From contig NZ_VUKF01000015.1 of NCBI RefSeq assembly GCF_009193185.1, forward strand, positions 1 through 64,000: DNA of 64,000 nucleotides, written 5' to 3'. This document shows positions 52,037 through 60,848 of the stretch, one piece after another. Position numbers and translations under genes: made by a program. This DNA is from Georgenia thermotolerans (lineage in GTDB: Bacteria > Actinomycetota > Actinomycetes > Actinomycetales > Actinomycetaceae). The first letter of the stretch is position 1, and every line of letters begins with the position of its first letter. Below the pieces are notes generated by a model. That model was not told where the DNA came from. It did no database searches and was given only the letters and a program-made list of their open reading frames with translations.

Positions 52037-52702
52037 TCAGCGCGCGTCGACCGGCTCGCCGGCGGGGCCGTCGGTGAGCGAGGTGTCGAGCGCGGGCCCG
52101 CCGAGCGCCTGGCCCTCCCAGGTGACCGCCGTCCACCCCTCGGCCGGGGAGCCCTCGACCACGATGGCGCCGGTGTTGCTCACCGGGTTGGCGGCGACGA
52201 ACTCCACCGGGAGGTTGTCGGTGCGGGCGGAGGTCCACGCGCGGATCGCCGCGCCGTGGCTGACGAGGACGGCCGTCCGCACGCCCGAGGCGGCGACCTC
52301 GGCGACGACCTCGTCGTAGCGGCCGAGGAACTCCTCGCCGCTCTCCCCGCCCGGCACCCGCACGTCGGTGTCGCCGGCGGGCCAGGCGAAGACCGCCTCG
52401 AGGTAGGCGCGCACGGAGGCGTCGTCCCCGAGCATCTCGAGGTGGCCGGCCCGCACCTCCCGGATGCCCTCGCGCACGACGACCTCGAGGTCGCGCGCCT
52501 CGGCGAGCGGGGCCGCCGTCTGCTGGGTGCGCACGAGCGTGGAGGCCCACAGCGCCTCCACCCGCTCGTCGGCGAGTGCCGCCGGCAGCGCGGCGGCCTG
52601 GCGCCGCCCGAGGTCGGTCAGATCGGCGCCCGGCGCGCCGGTGTCGAGGAGCCCACCGACGTTGGAGGTGGTCTGGCCGTGTCGGACGAGGATCAGTCGC
52701 AT
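52037..52702 (-). CDS. Histidine-phosphatase-family protein
   Basis: A 221-residue branch-1 histidine phosphatase. The phospho-His is in LILVRHGQTTSNVGG, the Arg in ALWASTLVRTQQTAAPL, the acid in IREVRAGHLEM, and the second His in VLVSHGAAIRAW. It resembles broad-specificity phosphatases and actinobacterial glucosyl-phosphoglycerate phosphatases; the substrate is not settled. CAGGAT lies 6 nt before the ATG. It is the second such enzyme in the window (the other is at 28811-29401). Confidence 0.84.
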   Translation of the reverse strand: MRLILVRHGQTTSNVGGLLDTGAPGADLTDLGRRQAAALPAALADERVEALWASTLVRTQQTAAPLAEARDLEVVVREGIREVRAGHLEMLGDDASVRAYLEAVFAWPAGDTDVRVPGGESGEEFLGRYDEVVAEVAASGVRTAVLVSHGAAIRAWTSARTDNLPVEFVAANPVSNTGAIVVEGSPAEGWTAVTWEGQALGGPALDTSLTDGPAGEPVDAR

Positions 52703-52750
52703 GCCGCCATCCTGTCATCCGCCCCCCGGCGAGGCCTGGGCCCGGCCGGC

Positions 52751-53908
52751 TCAGGAGAACAAGGTCATGCCGTAGACGGCGAAGACCACGAGGTGGGCCG
52801 CGCCGTGCGTCGCGGTGACCTTCGTGGTGGCGAACGTCGTCACCGACAGCAGGAGCGTGACGCCGAGGAGCAGCAGGTTGGCCGGCGACTCGGCGAGCAC
52901 CACGGTCTGGCCGGTCAGGCCGCCGATGACGAGGACGGCGGGGATGGTCAGGCCGACGGTGGAGACCAGGGCGCCGTGGCAGAGGTTGCTCACGCGCTGC
53001 CCCTCCCCCGCCAGCGCGGCGCGCAGCGACGTGATCGACTCCGGAAGGAAGACGATCAAGGCGATGAGCACCCCGGACAGGGCGACCGGCGCCCCGAGAC
53101 GCCCGAGCCCGTCGTCGAGCAGCGCCGCCATGTCGTGGGAGAGCAGAACGACGGGCAGGACCGTGGCGACGAGCAGCCCGGCCCGCAGCATCAGCTCGGA
53201 GCGGTGCTCGGCGATGACCCCGACGACGCCCGGGCGTCCGGTCCGCGAGGCCACCTCGCCGCGCGCGACCTGGCGGGCGACGACGCGCGGGTCGACCTCG
53301 CGGAAGTCGTCGGCCTGCGCGCCCATCTGCCGGACGAGGAAGAAGGCGTACAGGGCGAGGGTCACCACGACGACGGGGAGCTCCTGCCCCGGCGTGTAGG
53401 CGCCGTCGGTCCCGACCAGGGCCGGCAGCGCGAGGGCCAGCGAGCAGAGCACCACGAGCATCGCGAGGAAGGCGGAGGTGCCGGTGCGGTTGGGGCGCAG
53501 GCTCCCGTGCCGGATCCCGCCGACGAGCAGGCACAGGCCGATGACCAGGTTCAGGATGATCATCGACACGGCCATGACCGAGTCGCGGGCGATGGTCACG
53601 TGGTCGCCGGGTCCGAGCATGACGGCGGCGATGAGCACCACCTCGATCAGCACGATCGAGAGCGTGAGCACGAGGGAGCCGTAGGGGTCGCCGAGCCGGT
53701 GGGCGAGGTGCTCGGCCTCGTGGACCACGCCGAAGGCGCAGACCAGGATGACCCCGACGATGAGCACGAGCGCGGCCACCAGCAGCGGTGCCGGTACGGG
53801 CGGTGCGAGCACCGGGCCGGCGAGCGCCAGTGCGGCGACGGCGCCCCAACCGAGGACGAGGCGAAAGACTGCGGCGGGCGTGAGGATGGAGCGGACGAGA
53901 GCGGGCAA
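52751..53908 (-). CDS. Ca2+/H+ antiporter-family (ChaA-like) cation exchanger
   Basis: A 385-residue membrane protein of the calcium/cation exchanger superfamily, with about 11 hydrophobic segments. The first repeat has HEAEHLAHRLGDPYGSLVLTLSIVLIEVVLI, and the second has IVFLPESITSLRAALAGEGQRVSNLCHGALVSTVGLTIP. These two acidic helices form the ion site. It probably exchanges Ca2+, Na+ or K+ for protons at alkaline pH. The 264-nt spacer to the divergent methyltransferase gene carries two 17-nt repeats shared with the WYL-regulator region. Confidence 0.87.
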   Translation of the reverse strand: MPALVRSILTPAAVFRLVLGWGAVAALALAGPVLAPPVPAPLLVAALVLIVGVILVCAFGVVHEAEHLAHRLGDPYGSLVLTLSIVLIEVVLIAAVMLGPGDHVTIARDSVMAVSMIILNLVIGLCLLVGGIRHGSLRPNRTGTSAFLAMLVVLCSLALALPALVGTDGAYTPGQELPVVVVTLALYAFFLVRQMGAQADDFREVDPRVVARQVARGEVASRTGRPGVVGVIAEHRSELMLRAGLLVATVLPVVLLSHDMAALLDDGLGRLGAPVALSGVLIALIVFLPESITSLRAALAGEGQRVSNLCHGALVSTVGLTIPAVLVIGGLTGQTVVLAESPANLLLLGVTLLLSVTTFATTKVTATHGAAHLVVFAVYGMTLFS

Positions 53909-54035
53909 GGAGGCTCGGATCCTGGTTCCCGGGGCCGTCCCCGTGTCGTGCCGAACGAACGGGGCGTCCCGCTCGCAGGTTCTGTCACTCGCTGCTCGAC
54001 ACGGTACGTGACGGCGGCCGGGTCGTGCCGGATCG

Positions 54036-54078
54036 GTGACGGATCTGACCGCCTCGCATCCGTGACGGATCTGACCGC
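54036..54078. repeat. Two direct 17-nt repeats (GGATCTGACCGC element)
   Basis: GTGACGGATCTGACCGC occurs at 54036-54052 and 54062-54078, 26 nt apart, between the cation exchanger and the methyltransferase gene. Its last 12 bases occur again at 55770-55781 beside the WYL regulator. It is probably a regulator-binding element. Confidence 0.6.
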
Positions 54079-54172
54079 AGCCACGTCACCGCCCGCGGCG
54101 CGCGGCTCGGCTCCAGGAGGCGGCCAGGGATCCCGCCGCGCCGGCCCGCTCGTCCCGCGCCACCATGGCCGC

Positions 54173-54781
54173 ATGGGCGGCAGCGGGCGCGAGGACCCGG
54201 CCGCCGCGCGCGTCGCCGCGGCGATGCGCGCCGTCGACCGCCGCGACTTCCTCCCCGCCTCCCAGCAGCGCTTCGCCCACGCCGACCAGGCCCTGCGCAT
54301 CGGCCACGGCGCCACCTGCACCCAGCCGAGCACCGTGGAGGTCATGCTCCGGCTGCTCGACGCCCGGCCCGGGCACCGGGTGCTCGACGTCGGGTCCGGC
54401 TCCGGCTGGACGACGGCGCTGCTCGCCCGGCTGGTGGGGCCCAGCGGGGCGGTGGTCGGGGTGGAGATCGTGCCCGAGCTCGTCACCCTGGGCCGGGCGA
54501 ACCTCCTGGCCGCGGGCCTGCCGGCGCGCATCGAGCAGGCGGAGCCGGGCCGGCTGGGCCGCCCCGAGGACGGACCGTACGACCGCATCCTCGTCTCCGC
54601 CGAGGCCCGGCGTGTGCCGCGCCGCCTCATCGAGCAGCTCAGCGAGACCGGCCGGATGGTGGTGCCGGTGCGCGGCGACCTCGTCGTCGTCGACCGCCTC
54701 GGCCCCGACCCCGGCGACGTGCGCACCCGGCGCTACGGGACCTACTCGTTCGTCCGGCTGCGTGCGACCGGCGAGGACTGA
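54173..54781 (+). CDS. Protein-L-isoaspartate O-methyltransferase-like protein
   Basis: A 202-residue SAM methyltransferase of the PCMT family, which repairs isoaspartyl residues. The N-terminal VDRRDFLPASQQRFAHADQALRIGHGATCTQPSTVEVMLRLL contains the family's substrate-loop pattern. Motif I is VLDVGSGSGWTTALLA, then VVGVEIVPELV, and YDRILVSAEARRVPRRL. It is slightly shorter than the classical enzyme. CACCAT ends 6 nt before the ATG, and no ribosome-binding site is seen. Its 3' end overlaps the convergent WYL-regulator gene by 40 nt. Confidence 0.85.
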   Translation: MGGSGREDPAAARVAAAMRAVDRRDFLPASQQRFAHADQALRIGHGATCTQPSTVEVMLRLLDARPGHRVLDVGSGSGWTTALLARLVGPSGAVVGVEIVPELVTLGRANLLAAGLPARIEQAEPGRLGRPEDGPYDRILVSAEARRVPRRLIEQLSETGRMVVPVRGDLVVVDRLGPDPGDVRTRRYGTYSFVRLRATGED

Positions 54782-55740
54782 GCGGGCAGCGCCTGCCCCA
54801 GCCGCTGCCCGAACGCCGCGAGCGCGCCGGCGACCTCGGGCGAGCAGGTGATCGTCCACTCGTACTCCGGCGGGATCCACAGCAGCGCGGCGACCACCTC
54901 GGGCACCGACCCGCCGGCGATCTCCCAGTCCACGGTGCCGTCCGGGCCCTGAGTGGCCGTCTGCGCCCAGACCCCGAAGTAAGCGCGCACCTGCTCCAGC
55001 GGGGCCCGGAGGTGGACGACGGCGGTGTGCCGGCGGGCGAGCGCGCCATGCGCGGCCCGGACGAACTCGGCGGCGTCCTCGGCAGGCAGGTCGCGGGGCG
55101 CGACGCGGACGCCGGTGGGCAGCAGCGCGCTCATGCGGTCGATGCGGAAGGTGCGCCAGTCCGCCCGGTTCACGTCCCAGGCGACGAGGTACCAGCGCCG
55201 CCCGTACGGCACGAGCGCGTGCGGCTCGACGTGCCGGGCGGTCTCCGTCCCGGCGCGGTCGGTGTAGCGGAAGCGCAGCCGCTCGTGGTCGCGGCAGGTC
55301 AGGGCGAGCTGGGCGAGCAGGTCCGCGGCCACCCGGGCGCCGGGCCGGACGGCGGGGATGGTGTGCTCCTGGAGGGCCGAGACGCGGCGGCGCAGGTGGC
55401 GCGGGAGCACCTGCTCGAGCTTGGCCAGCGCGCTGAGCGAGGTCTGCTCGCCCGCGCCGACGCCCTGGATCGCCGCGGTGCGCAGGCCGACGGCGATGGC
55501 CACCGCCTCGTCGTCGTCGAGGAGCAGCGGGGGCACCGCCCCGCCGCTCTCGAGTTGGTACCCGCCGGCGCCGCCGGGCCGGGCGGCCACCCGGTAGCCG
55601 AGCTCGCGCAGCCGGTCCACGTCCCGGCGCAGCGTCCGCTCGCTGACCTCCATCCGGGTCGCCAGCTCGGGGCCGGACCAGAAGCGGTGGGTCTGGAGCA
55701 GCGAGAGGAGCCGCAGCGCCCGCGCGGTGGGATCGGACAT
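54742..55740 (-). CDS. WYL-domain transcriptional regulator (HTH_11 type)
   Basis: A 332-residue regulator. Residues 1-60 form a winged helix of HTH_11 type (RALRLLSLLQTHRFWSGPELATRMEVSERTLRRDVDRLRELGY). The WYL domain occupies about 140-220, with PYGRRWYLVAWDVNRADWRTFRIDRM holding the conserved W-Y-L segment, and a WCX-like C-terminal extension follows. WYL domains sense nucleic-acid or small ligands. The start is fixed by TAGGTT 7 nt upstream. It is divergent from a DrrAB-type ABC transporter, which it may control. Confidence 0.87.
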   Translation of the reverse strand: MSDPTARALRLLSLLQTHRFWSGPELATRMEVSERTLRRDVDRLRELGYRVAARPGGAGGYQLESGGAVPPLLLDDDEAVAIAVGLRTAAIQGVGAGEQTSLSALAKLEQVLPRHLRRRVSALQEHTIPAVRPGARVAADLLAQLALTCRDHERLRFRYTDRAGTETARHVEPHALVPYGRRWYLVAWDVNRADWRTFRIDRMSALLPTGVRVAPRDLPAEDAAEFVRAAHGALARRHTAVVHLRAPLEQVRAYFGVWAQTATQGPDGTVDWEIAGGSVPEVVAALLWIPPEYEWTITCSPEVAGALAAFGQRLGQALPAQSSPVARSRTNE

Positions 55741-55747
55741 GCCGGCA

Positions 55748-55753
55748 AACCTA
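55748..55753 (-). promoter_or_regulatory. -10 element TAGGTT for the WYL regulator
   Basis: On the minus strand TAGGTT ends 7 nt before the regulator ATG; a leaderless start is likely. Confidence 0.5.
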
Positions 55754-55769
55754 CGCCGCATCGCGGACA

Positions 55770-55781
55770 GGATCTGACCGC
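55770..55781. promoter_or_regulatory. GGATCTGACCGC element between WYL regulator and ABC genes
   Basis: A third exact copy of the 12-mer found twice at 54041-54078. It sits between the two divergent -10 elements, where a bound regulator could control both. Confidence 0.55.
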
Positions 55782-55790
55782 ATGGGTTCC

Positions 55791-55796
55791 TAGCGT
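55791..55796 (+). promoter_or_regulatory. -10 element TAGCGT for the ABC genes
   Basis: TAGCGT ends 7 nt before the ABC ATPase ATG; a leaderless start is likely. Confidence 0.5.
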
Positions 55797-55803
55797 GGTC
55801 GGC

Positions 55804-56841
55804 ATGGCGACTCCACCGATCATCAGCGCCCGGCACCTCAGCAAGCACTTCCGCGGCCCGGGCGGCGCCCGGGTCGAGGCGGTGCGCGACCTCACGATGG
55901 ACATCGCGGAAGGCTCGCTGACCGCCTTCCTCGGCCCCAACGGCGCCGGGAAGTCGACCTCCCTGCGCCTGCTCACCACCCTCCTCGAGCCGTCCGGCGG
56001 CACGGCGACGGTGTGCGGCTACGACGTCGTGACCCAGTCGGCCCAGGTGCGGGCGCGGCTGGGCTACATCGGCCAGAAGAACGGCGCGGGCCTGTACCAG
56101 CGGGTGCGCGACGAGCTGACCAGCCAGGGCGCCCTGTACGGGCTGGGCCGGGCCGAGACGCGGCGGCGGGTGAACGAGCTCGTCGAGGCCCTCGACCTCG
56201 GCGAGGTCGCGGACCGCAAGACCATGCAGCTCTCCGGGGGCCAGAAGCGCCGGGTCGACATCGCGCTCGGGCTCATCCCGGGCCCGCGGCTGCTCTTCCT
56301 CGACGAGCCCTCCACCGGCCTGGACCCGCAGTCCCGCGCCCACCTGTGGGAGCACATCCTGGACCTGCGCCGCCGCTACGGCATGACGCTGCTGCTGACC
56401 ACCCACTACCTCGACGAGGCCGACCAGTTCGCCGAGCGGGTCATGGTGGTCGACCAGGGCCGGATCATCGCCGACGACACCGCGCCGCGGCTCAAGGCGG
56501 ACCTCGCCGGCGACCGCATCACCCTGACGCTCGCCGGGCCGTGGGACGGGGCGGACGCCGTCGTGCGCCGCGCCGCCGCCCGCACCGGCGTGGCCGAGCC
56601 CGAGATCGAGGCGAGCCCGACGGCGGACGGCACCCGCGTCGTCGTCCGCCTGGACTCCGGGGACCGGGTGCTCCCGGAGCTGATCACCGGGCTGCACGCG
56701 GCCGGGCACCGGGTGCTCGCCGCGGAGCTCGCCCGGCCCACCCTCGACGACGTCTTCCTCGGCCTGACCGGGCGCAGCCTGCGCGAGGAGGGCCAGGACA
56801 GCGACGTCCCCACCCCCGAGACCGCAGGAGCGATCCGATGA
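55804..56841 (+). CDS. DrrA-type ABC exporter ATP-binding protein
   Basis: A 345-residue ABC ATPase of the DrrA (daunorubicin-resistance) family. Walker A is FLGPNGAGKSTSLRLL, signature LSGGQKRRVDIALGL, Walker B LLFLDEPSTGLDP, and the switch His is in LLLTTHYLDEADQF. A C-terminal domain of about 100 residues (ending ARPTLDDVFLGLTGRSL) is typical of DrrA. Its stop overlaps the ATG of the permease gene, so the two are coupled. Drug or lipid efflux is inferred from family. Confidence 0.9.
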   Translation: MATPPIISARHLSKHFRGPGGARVEAVRDLTMDIAEGSLTAFLGPNGAGKSTSLRLLTTLLEPSGGTATVCGYDVVTQSAQVRARLGYIGQKNGAGLYQRVRDELTSQGALYGLGRAETRRRVNELVEALDLGEVADRKTMQLSGGQKRRVDIALGLIPGPRLLFLDEPSTGLDPQSRAHLWEHILDLRRRYGMTLLLTTHYLDEADQFAERVMVVDQGRIIADDTAPRLKADLAGDRITLTLAGPWDGADAVVRRAAARTGVAEPEIEASPTADGTRVVVRLDSGDRVLPELITGLHAAGHRVLAAELARPTLDDVFLGLTGRSLREEGQDSDVPTPETAGAIR

Positions 56842-57653
56842 CCACCGTGACCCAGCCCGCCGCCCGCCCGTCCGGGCCCGGCGCGGCCGACCCCCGCCCG
56901 TCCGGCCTGCTGCGCGACTCGCGCAGCGTCTTCGTCCGCGAGATGCACCCGATGCTGCGCGACCCGCTCAACATCGTCTTCTCGCTCATGCAGCCGCTGA
57001 TGTTCGTCGCCCTCTACGCCCCGCTGCTCGGCGGCATGACGGGGGCGCCGATCGGGCAGGCCTTCCAGTGGTTCATCCCCGGGATCGTGGTGATGATCGC
57101 GCTGTTCGGCACGGCCATGACGGGGTCGAACCTGCTCTACGAGATCCAGAGCGGCGCGCACGAGCGGATGCTCGTCGCCCCGGTGGCCCGCTCGGCGCTG
57201 CTGGTGGGCCGGGCGTGCAAGGAGATGGTCCCGCTCGTGCTGCAGGCGGTGGTCATCACGGCGATCGCGGCGCTCTGGGGGTTCCGGCCCTCGCTGCCCG
57301 GGATGGTGGCCGGGCTGGTGGTGCTCGCGGTGTTCGGTCTGGGGCTCGGGGCGCTGAGCTACGCCCTGGGCATCGCCTCGCGGGAGCGGGACTGGATGTT
57401 CTGGACGGTGCAGCAGGGCCTGCTCTTCCCGCTCATGCTGCTCTCGGGGATGCTGCTGCCGCTGGAGAACGGGCCGCGGTGGATGCAGGTCCTCTCCGCC
57501 TTCAACCCGCTGACGTACATGGTCGAGGCGGAGCGGGCGCTGTTCAACGGCGCGTTCGGCGACCCGGCCGTGTGGCAGGGCGCGCTGGCCGCGGCGCTCA
57601 CCGCCGTCGTCGGGCTGATCGTGGGCATCCGGCAGATGCGGCACAGCATCTGA
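56838..57653 (+). CDS. DrrB-type ABC-2 permease
   Basis: A 271-residue ABC-2 permease with six membrane segments. The N-terminal REMHPMLRDPLNIVFSLMQPLMF, the mid motif ERMLVAPVARSALLVGRACKEM, and the late FPLMLLSGMLLPLENGPRWMQVLSAFNPLTYMVEAERALF match the DrrB family. The ATGA overlap with the ATPase gene indicates coupling. It ends before a 9-bp hairpin and converges on the osmoprotectant-binding-protein gene. Confidence 0.9.
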   Translation: MTTVTQPAARPSGPGAADPRPSGLLRDSRSVFVREMHPMLRDPLNIVFSLMQPLMFVALYAPLLGGMTGAPIGQAFQWFIPGIVVMIALFGTAMTGSNLLYEIQSGAHERMLVAPVARSALLVGRACKEMVPLVLQAVVITAIAALWGFRPSLPGMVAGLVVLAVFGLGLGALSYALGIASRERDWMFWTVQQGLLFPLMLLSGMLLPLENGPRWMQVLSAFNPLTYMVEAERALFNGAFGDPAVWQGALAAALTAVVGLIVGIRQMRHSI

Positions 57654-57667
57654 GCGGCGGCGGGGGG

Positions 57668-57707
57668 CCGGGGAGGTGCCGCGCCGGGTGGCTGGGCCCC
57701 TCCCCGG
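57668..57707. terminator. 9-bp hairpin between convergent ABC genes
   Basis: CCGGGGAGG and CCTCCCCGG arms are separated by 22 nt, between the permease and substrate-binding-protein stop codons. Confidence 0.5.
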
Positions 57708-57749
57708 GGGCCGCCCCGGCGCCTGGCGGCCGCCGGCCTCCCGTGCGGC

Positions 57750-58763
57750 TCAGCCCTGCGCGAGCGCCGCGTCGGAGGAGAAGACGAGGCCGAAGGTGAC
57801 CTGGCCGGACGTCAGCGCCTGCTTCGTCAGGGGCCCACCGGCGTCGAGCGAGACGAACTGGGTGATGTCCAGGCCGTAGGTCTGCTTGAGGCCGGGCTCG
57901 CAGAACGGCCGGTCCGGGCACTCCGGCGGCCCGCCCAGGACGAGCCCGCCGCACGCGCCGGCGAGGTCGCTCAGCGTCTTGACGTCGTGCTCCTTGGCGA
58001 AGGCGGTGGTGACGGCGAAGGCGTTCTCGTCCGCCGCCTTCGACGGCGCACCGAAGGTCAGCCCGACCTTCTCACCGAGCGTGTGGAGGTTCTTGACGGT
58101 GCTGTCGAGGTCCGCGCTGGCCTGCGGGTTCTTGTCGGTGGCGTCGGGGCCGTTGACCTTCTTGTTGAGGAACTCGGTGAGCGTGCCGGCATACTCAGGC
58201 ACCACGGTGATCTCGCCGGACTCCAGCGCCGGCTCGTACGTCTCGCGGTTGCCGATGGTGCGGACCTCGGCGTCGTAGCCGGCGTCGCGCAGCGCCAGGG
58301 CGTACAGCTCGGCGAGGGTGGCGGACTCGGAGAAGTTGCCGGCGCCCACGACGACCTTGCCGGATCCCTTCTCGCTGACCGTGATGCCGGCGTCCTTGTA
58401 GTACTGCTGGGCGGCCTGGCTCGAGGTGCTGCGCTCGATGTCGACCTTCTTGTTGAGGGCGATGAGCGCGGGGGTGTCGAGCGTGGCGGAGACGGCGTCG
58501 AGTGCCGCGATCATCGCCGGCTGGGCGGCCGCGGCGTTGACGGCCGGGATGATGTTGTCCACCGTCTGCAGGTTCTTGTCGTCCTCGAGCACCACGAGCT
58601 GGTCGCCGGCCACGGGCTTGCAGGTGGCGAGCGTGGAGGACCCGGACGCCGAGCCGGACGGCGCGGCGCTGCCACCTCCTCCCGACGATCCCGGCGCGCC
58701 GCAGCCGGCGAGCGTCAGGGCCGCGAGGGCGGCCAGGGCGGCGATGATGCGTGTCCTGCGCAT
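57750..58763 (-). CDS. Osmoprotectant ABC transporter substrate-binding lipoprotein
   Basis: A 337-residue OpuAC/ProX-type binding protein for quaternary amines such as glycine betaine or choline. The lipobox is LTLAGC (Cys21), followed by a Gly/Ser-rich tether. The family core includes GKVVVGAGNFSESATLAELYALAL, ALESGEITVVPEYAGTLTEFL and KTLSDLAGACGGLVLGGPPEC, and it ends with LTSGQVTFGLVFSSDAAL. GGAGG lies 6 nt before the ATG. Its partners (two permeases, one ATPase) lie beyond an intervening DUF222/HNH gene, so it has become a separate unit. Confidence 0.88.
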   Translation of the reverse strand: MRRTRIIAALAALAALTLAGCGAPGSSGGGGSAAPSGSASGSSTLATCKPVAGDQLVVLEDDKNLQTVDNIIPAVNAAAAQPAMIAALDAVSATLDTPALIALNKKVDIERSTSSQAAQQYYKDAGITVSEKGSGKVVVGAGNFSESATLAELYALALRDAGYDAEVRTIGNRETYEPALESGEITVVPEYAGTLTEFLNKKVNGPDATDKNPQASADLDSTVKNLHTLGEKVGLTFGAPSKAADENAFAVTTAFAKEHDVKTLSDLAGACGGLVLGGPPECPDRPFCEPGLKQTYGLDITQFVSLDAGGPLTKQALTSGQVTFGLVFSSDAALAQG

Positions 58764-58932
58764 GGGAACCTCCGTTGGGGCACGCCGCACCCGGCGACGA
58801 CGACGGAGGTCATTCGACCGTGACGACGACCCCATCCGCAACCCAACAGGGACGAAAGGGCAGGTTTCGCCTCCGATTCCGCGCGGTCGGAGCGCTGTCC
58901 ACAGGCCTCCAGCGGATGTCGGTGGTCGAACG

Positions 58933-58938
58933 TATGTT
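58933..58938 (+). promoter_or_regulatory. -10 element TATGTT, leaderless start
   Basis: TATGTT ends exactly 6 nt before the DUF222/HNH ATG. Confidence 0.5.
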
Positions 58939-58944
58939 GGACGC

Positions 58945-60828
58945 ATGGACGAGCCAACGGGGGATCGCCAGCCCGACGAGGACGGCGCGGCAGACAACGA
59001 GGTCTGCCTGCACTGCTCACTCGGTGTCTGCGACAAGCACCCCGACCTCTCTCACAGCAGCGAGGTCCTCGACCAGTCGCACCTCAAGCCGCTCGCGCGC
59101 GACATCGCGCCGCTGTTCCACGTCGACGGGCCGCCCGGGGCGGACCGCAAGACGGTCGCCGCCCTGCGCGAGATGCCTCCGGGCCCGCGGCTGGCCGCCG
59201 TGCTGGAGGGCATCGACCTCGCGTCGGTGGACGACTACGTCGCCGTCGAGGTGATCGCCGGCTACCACCGGATGGAGGCGTGGGCCGCGGCCCGGACCGC
59301 CGAGGCGGCCGCCCAGCTGGCGTCCCGGGACGTCATGTTCCCCCTGCGGTACGACCCGGACACCAGCCGCAGGGACGTCAACGTCGCGGCCGAGGAGCTG
59401 TCGATGCGGATGGGCCTCACCCGCCCCGAGAGCCGCCGTCTGATCTCCGTCGGCGCAGCCTTCGACGGCGTCATGGCGCCGACGGCGGAGGCGCTCGAGG
59501 CGGGCCTGATCGACTGGCGCAAGGCCGCCACGATCATCACCACGCTGGATCACCAGCCGGCACCGGTGGCCTGGGCCGTGCAGGAGGAGGTCCTTCCCCG
59601 GGCCCCGTTCCGTTCGCACCCGCAGGTCGTCCGGGACCTCAACAAGGCCCTCATCGCCGTCGACCACCACGACGCCGACCACCGTCAGCACCGGGCCTCC
59701 GCCCGCCGGCACGTGCAGCGCCTGACCCCGCTGCCCGACGGGCAGGCCGCCATGCGCCTGGTCGGCCCGGCGCACGAGCTCATCGCGCTGGACCTGGCCG
59801 CTGAGGCCGGGGCGCGGGCCGCGAAGGGGGCCGGGGACTCCCGCACCACCGACCAGCTGCGCTTCGACACCCTGGTCACGCTCGCCCAGCACGCCCTGGT
59901 GACCGGCTGGGCGGGAACCCCGCCGGACGGCTCGGCCGCGCCCGCGTCGGCCACTGGCGCGACCGGGCCGGCGCCGACGACCCCGGCCGACGACCCCGCG
60001 CCGCCCGGCGCCGCGGACCCCTTTCCCGGCTGGCCCGGCCCGGCGATGCGGCTGTCCCCCGCGCACATCCAGGTCCGGCTCACCGTGCCGCTGTCCGTGG
60101 CTCTGCCTCCCGAGGACGACGACGACGGAGGCGGGCGCCGCGAGCCCGTCGGCGTCGGGGCCACGGTGAGCGACGCCGCTGTCGCCGCGACGACCGGGTC
60201 GCCCCCGCCGGGCGGTGATCCGCCAGGCGCTGCCCCGCCTCCCGAGACCGCACCAGGCACCACCCCGCCCCGCGACCTGGCACCAGGCACCGCCTCACCC
60301 AGCGACCCTCCACCAGGAAACGCACCCGAGCCGGCCACCACCAGCGACCTCGTGCCCGCGTGCGACCTGCCCACCGCCGAGGTCGCCGAGCTCGACGGCT
60401 ACGGCCCGATCACCCCGGCGGTCGCCCGTGCCCTGGCCGCCGGCGGGACGTGGCGCCGCATCGTCACCGACCCGCTCTCCGGCGCCGTGCTCGACGTCGG
60501 GCGCACCACCTACCGCCCGCCCGCGGACCTCGTCCGCCACCTCGCCGCCCGCGACCGCGGCTGCGTCTCCCCCACCTGCCAGGTCCCGCCCGGCCACTGC
60601 CAGATCGACCACACGATGCCCTGGTCGCAGGGCGGTCCCACCGCGGACTGGAACACCGAGCTGCTCTGCGGTCGCGAGCACCTGATCAAGACCTGCGGCG
60701 CCTTCAAGCTCGCCCAGCCGACGCCCGGCACCTTCGTGTGGACCACCCCGACCGGCCACCGGTACCACCTCGCCCCGGACGGCACCGTCACCCCGCTCGC
60801 CCCACCCGACGACCCGCCGCCCTTCTGA
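58945..60828 (+). CDS. DUF222/HNH-endonuclease-like protein (13E12 repeat family)
   Basis: A 627-residue DUF222 protein. After a short N-terminal Cys/His cluster (CLHCSLGVCDKH, unusual for the family), the DUF222 region spans about 60-330 (AAEELSMRMGLTRPESRRLISVG; EALEAGLIDWRKAATII). A long Pro/Ala-rich linker leads to the C-terminal HNH module: CVSPTCQVPPGHCQIDHTMPWSQGGPT, then N and REHL. These genes are multicopy and partly mobile in actinobacteria (REP13E12 of mycobacteria). No inverted repeats or attachment sites were seen. It lies between the osmoprotectant-binding-protein gene and its permease genes. Confidence 0.88.
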   Translation: MDEPTGDRQPDEDGAADNEVCLHCSLGVCDKHPDLSHSSEVLDQSHLKPLARDIAPLFHVDGPPGADRKTVAALREMPPGPRLAAVLEGIDLASVDDYVAVEVIAGYHRMEAWAAARTAEAAAQLASRDVMFPLRYDPDTSRRDVNVAAEELSMRMGLTRPESRRLISVGAAFDGVMAPTAEALEAGLIDWRKAATIITTLDHQPAPVAWAVQEEVLPRAPFRSHPQVVRDLNKALIAVDHHDADHRQHRASARRHVQRLTPLPDGQAAMRLVGPAHELIALDLAAEAGARAAKGAGDSRTTDQLRFDTLVTLAQHALVTGWAGTPPDGSAAPASATGATGPAPTTPADDPAPPGAADPFPGWPGPAMRLSPAHIQVRLTVPLSVALPPEDDDDGGGRREPVGVGATVSDAAVAATTGSPPPGGDPPGAAPPPETAPGTTPPRDLAPGTASPSDPPPGNAPEPATTSDLVPACDLPTAEVAELDGYGPITPAVARALAAGGTWRRIVTDPLSGAVLDVGRTTYRPPADLVRHLAARDRGCVSPTCQVPPGHCQIDHTMPWSQGGPTADWNTELLCGREHLIKTCGAFKLAQPTPGTFVWTTPTGHRYHLAPDGTVTPLAPPDDPPPF

Positions 60829-60848
60829 GGCGGCGGGCCGCCCGTGAC

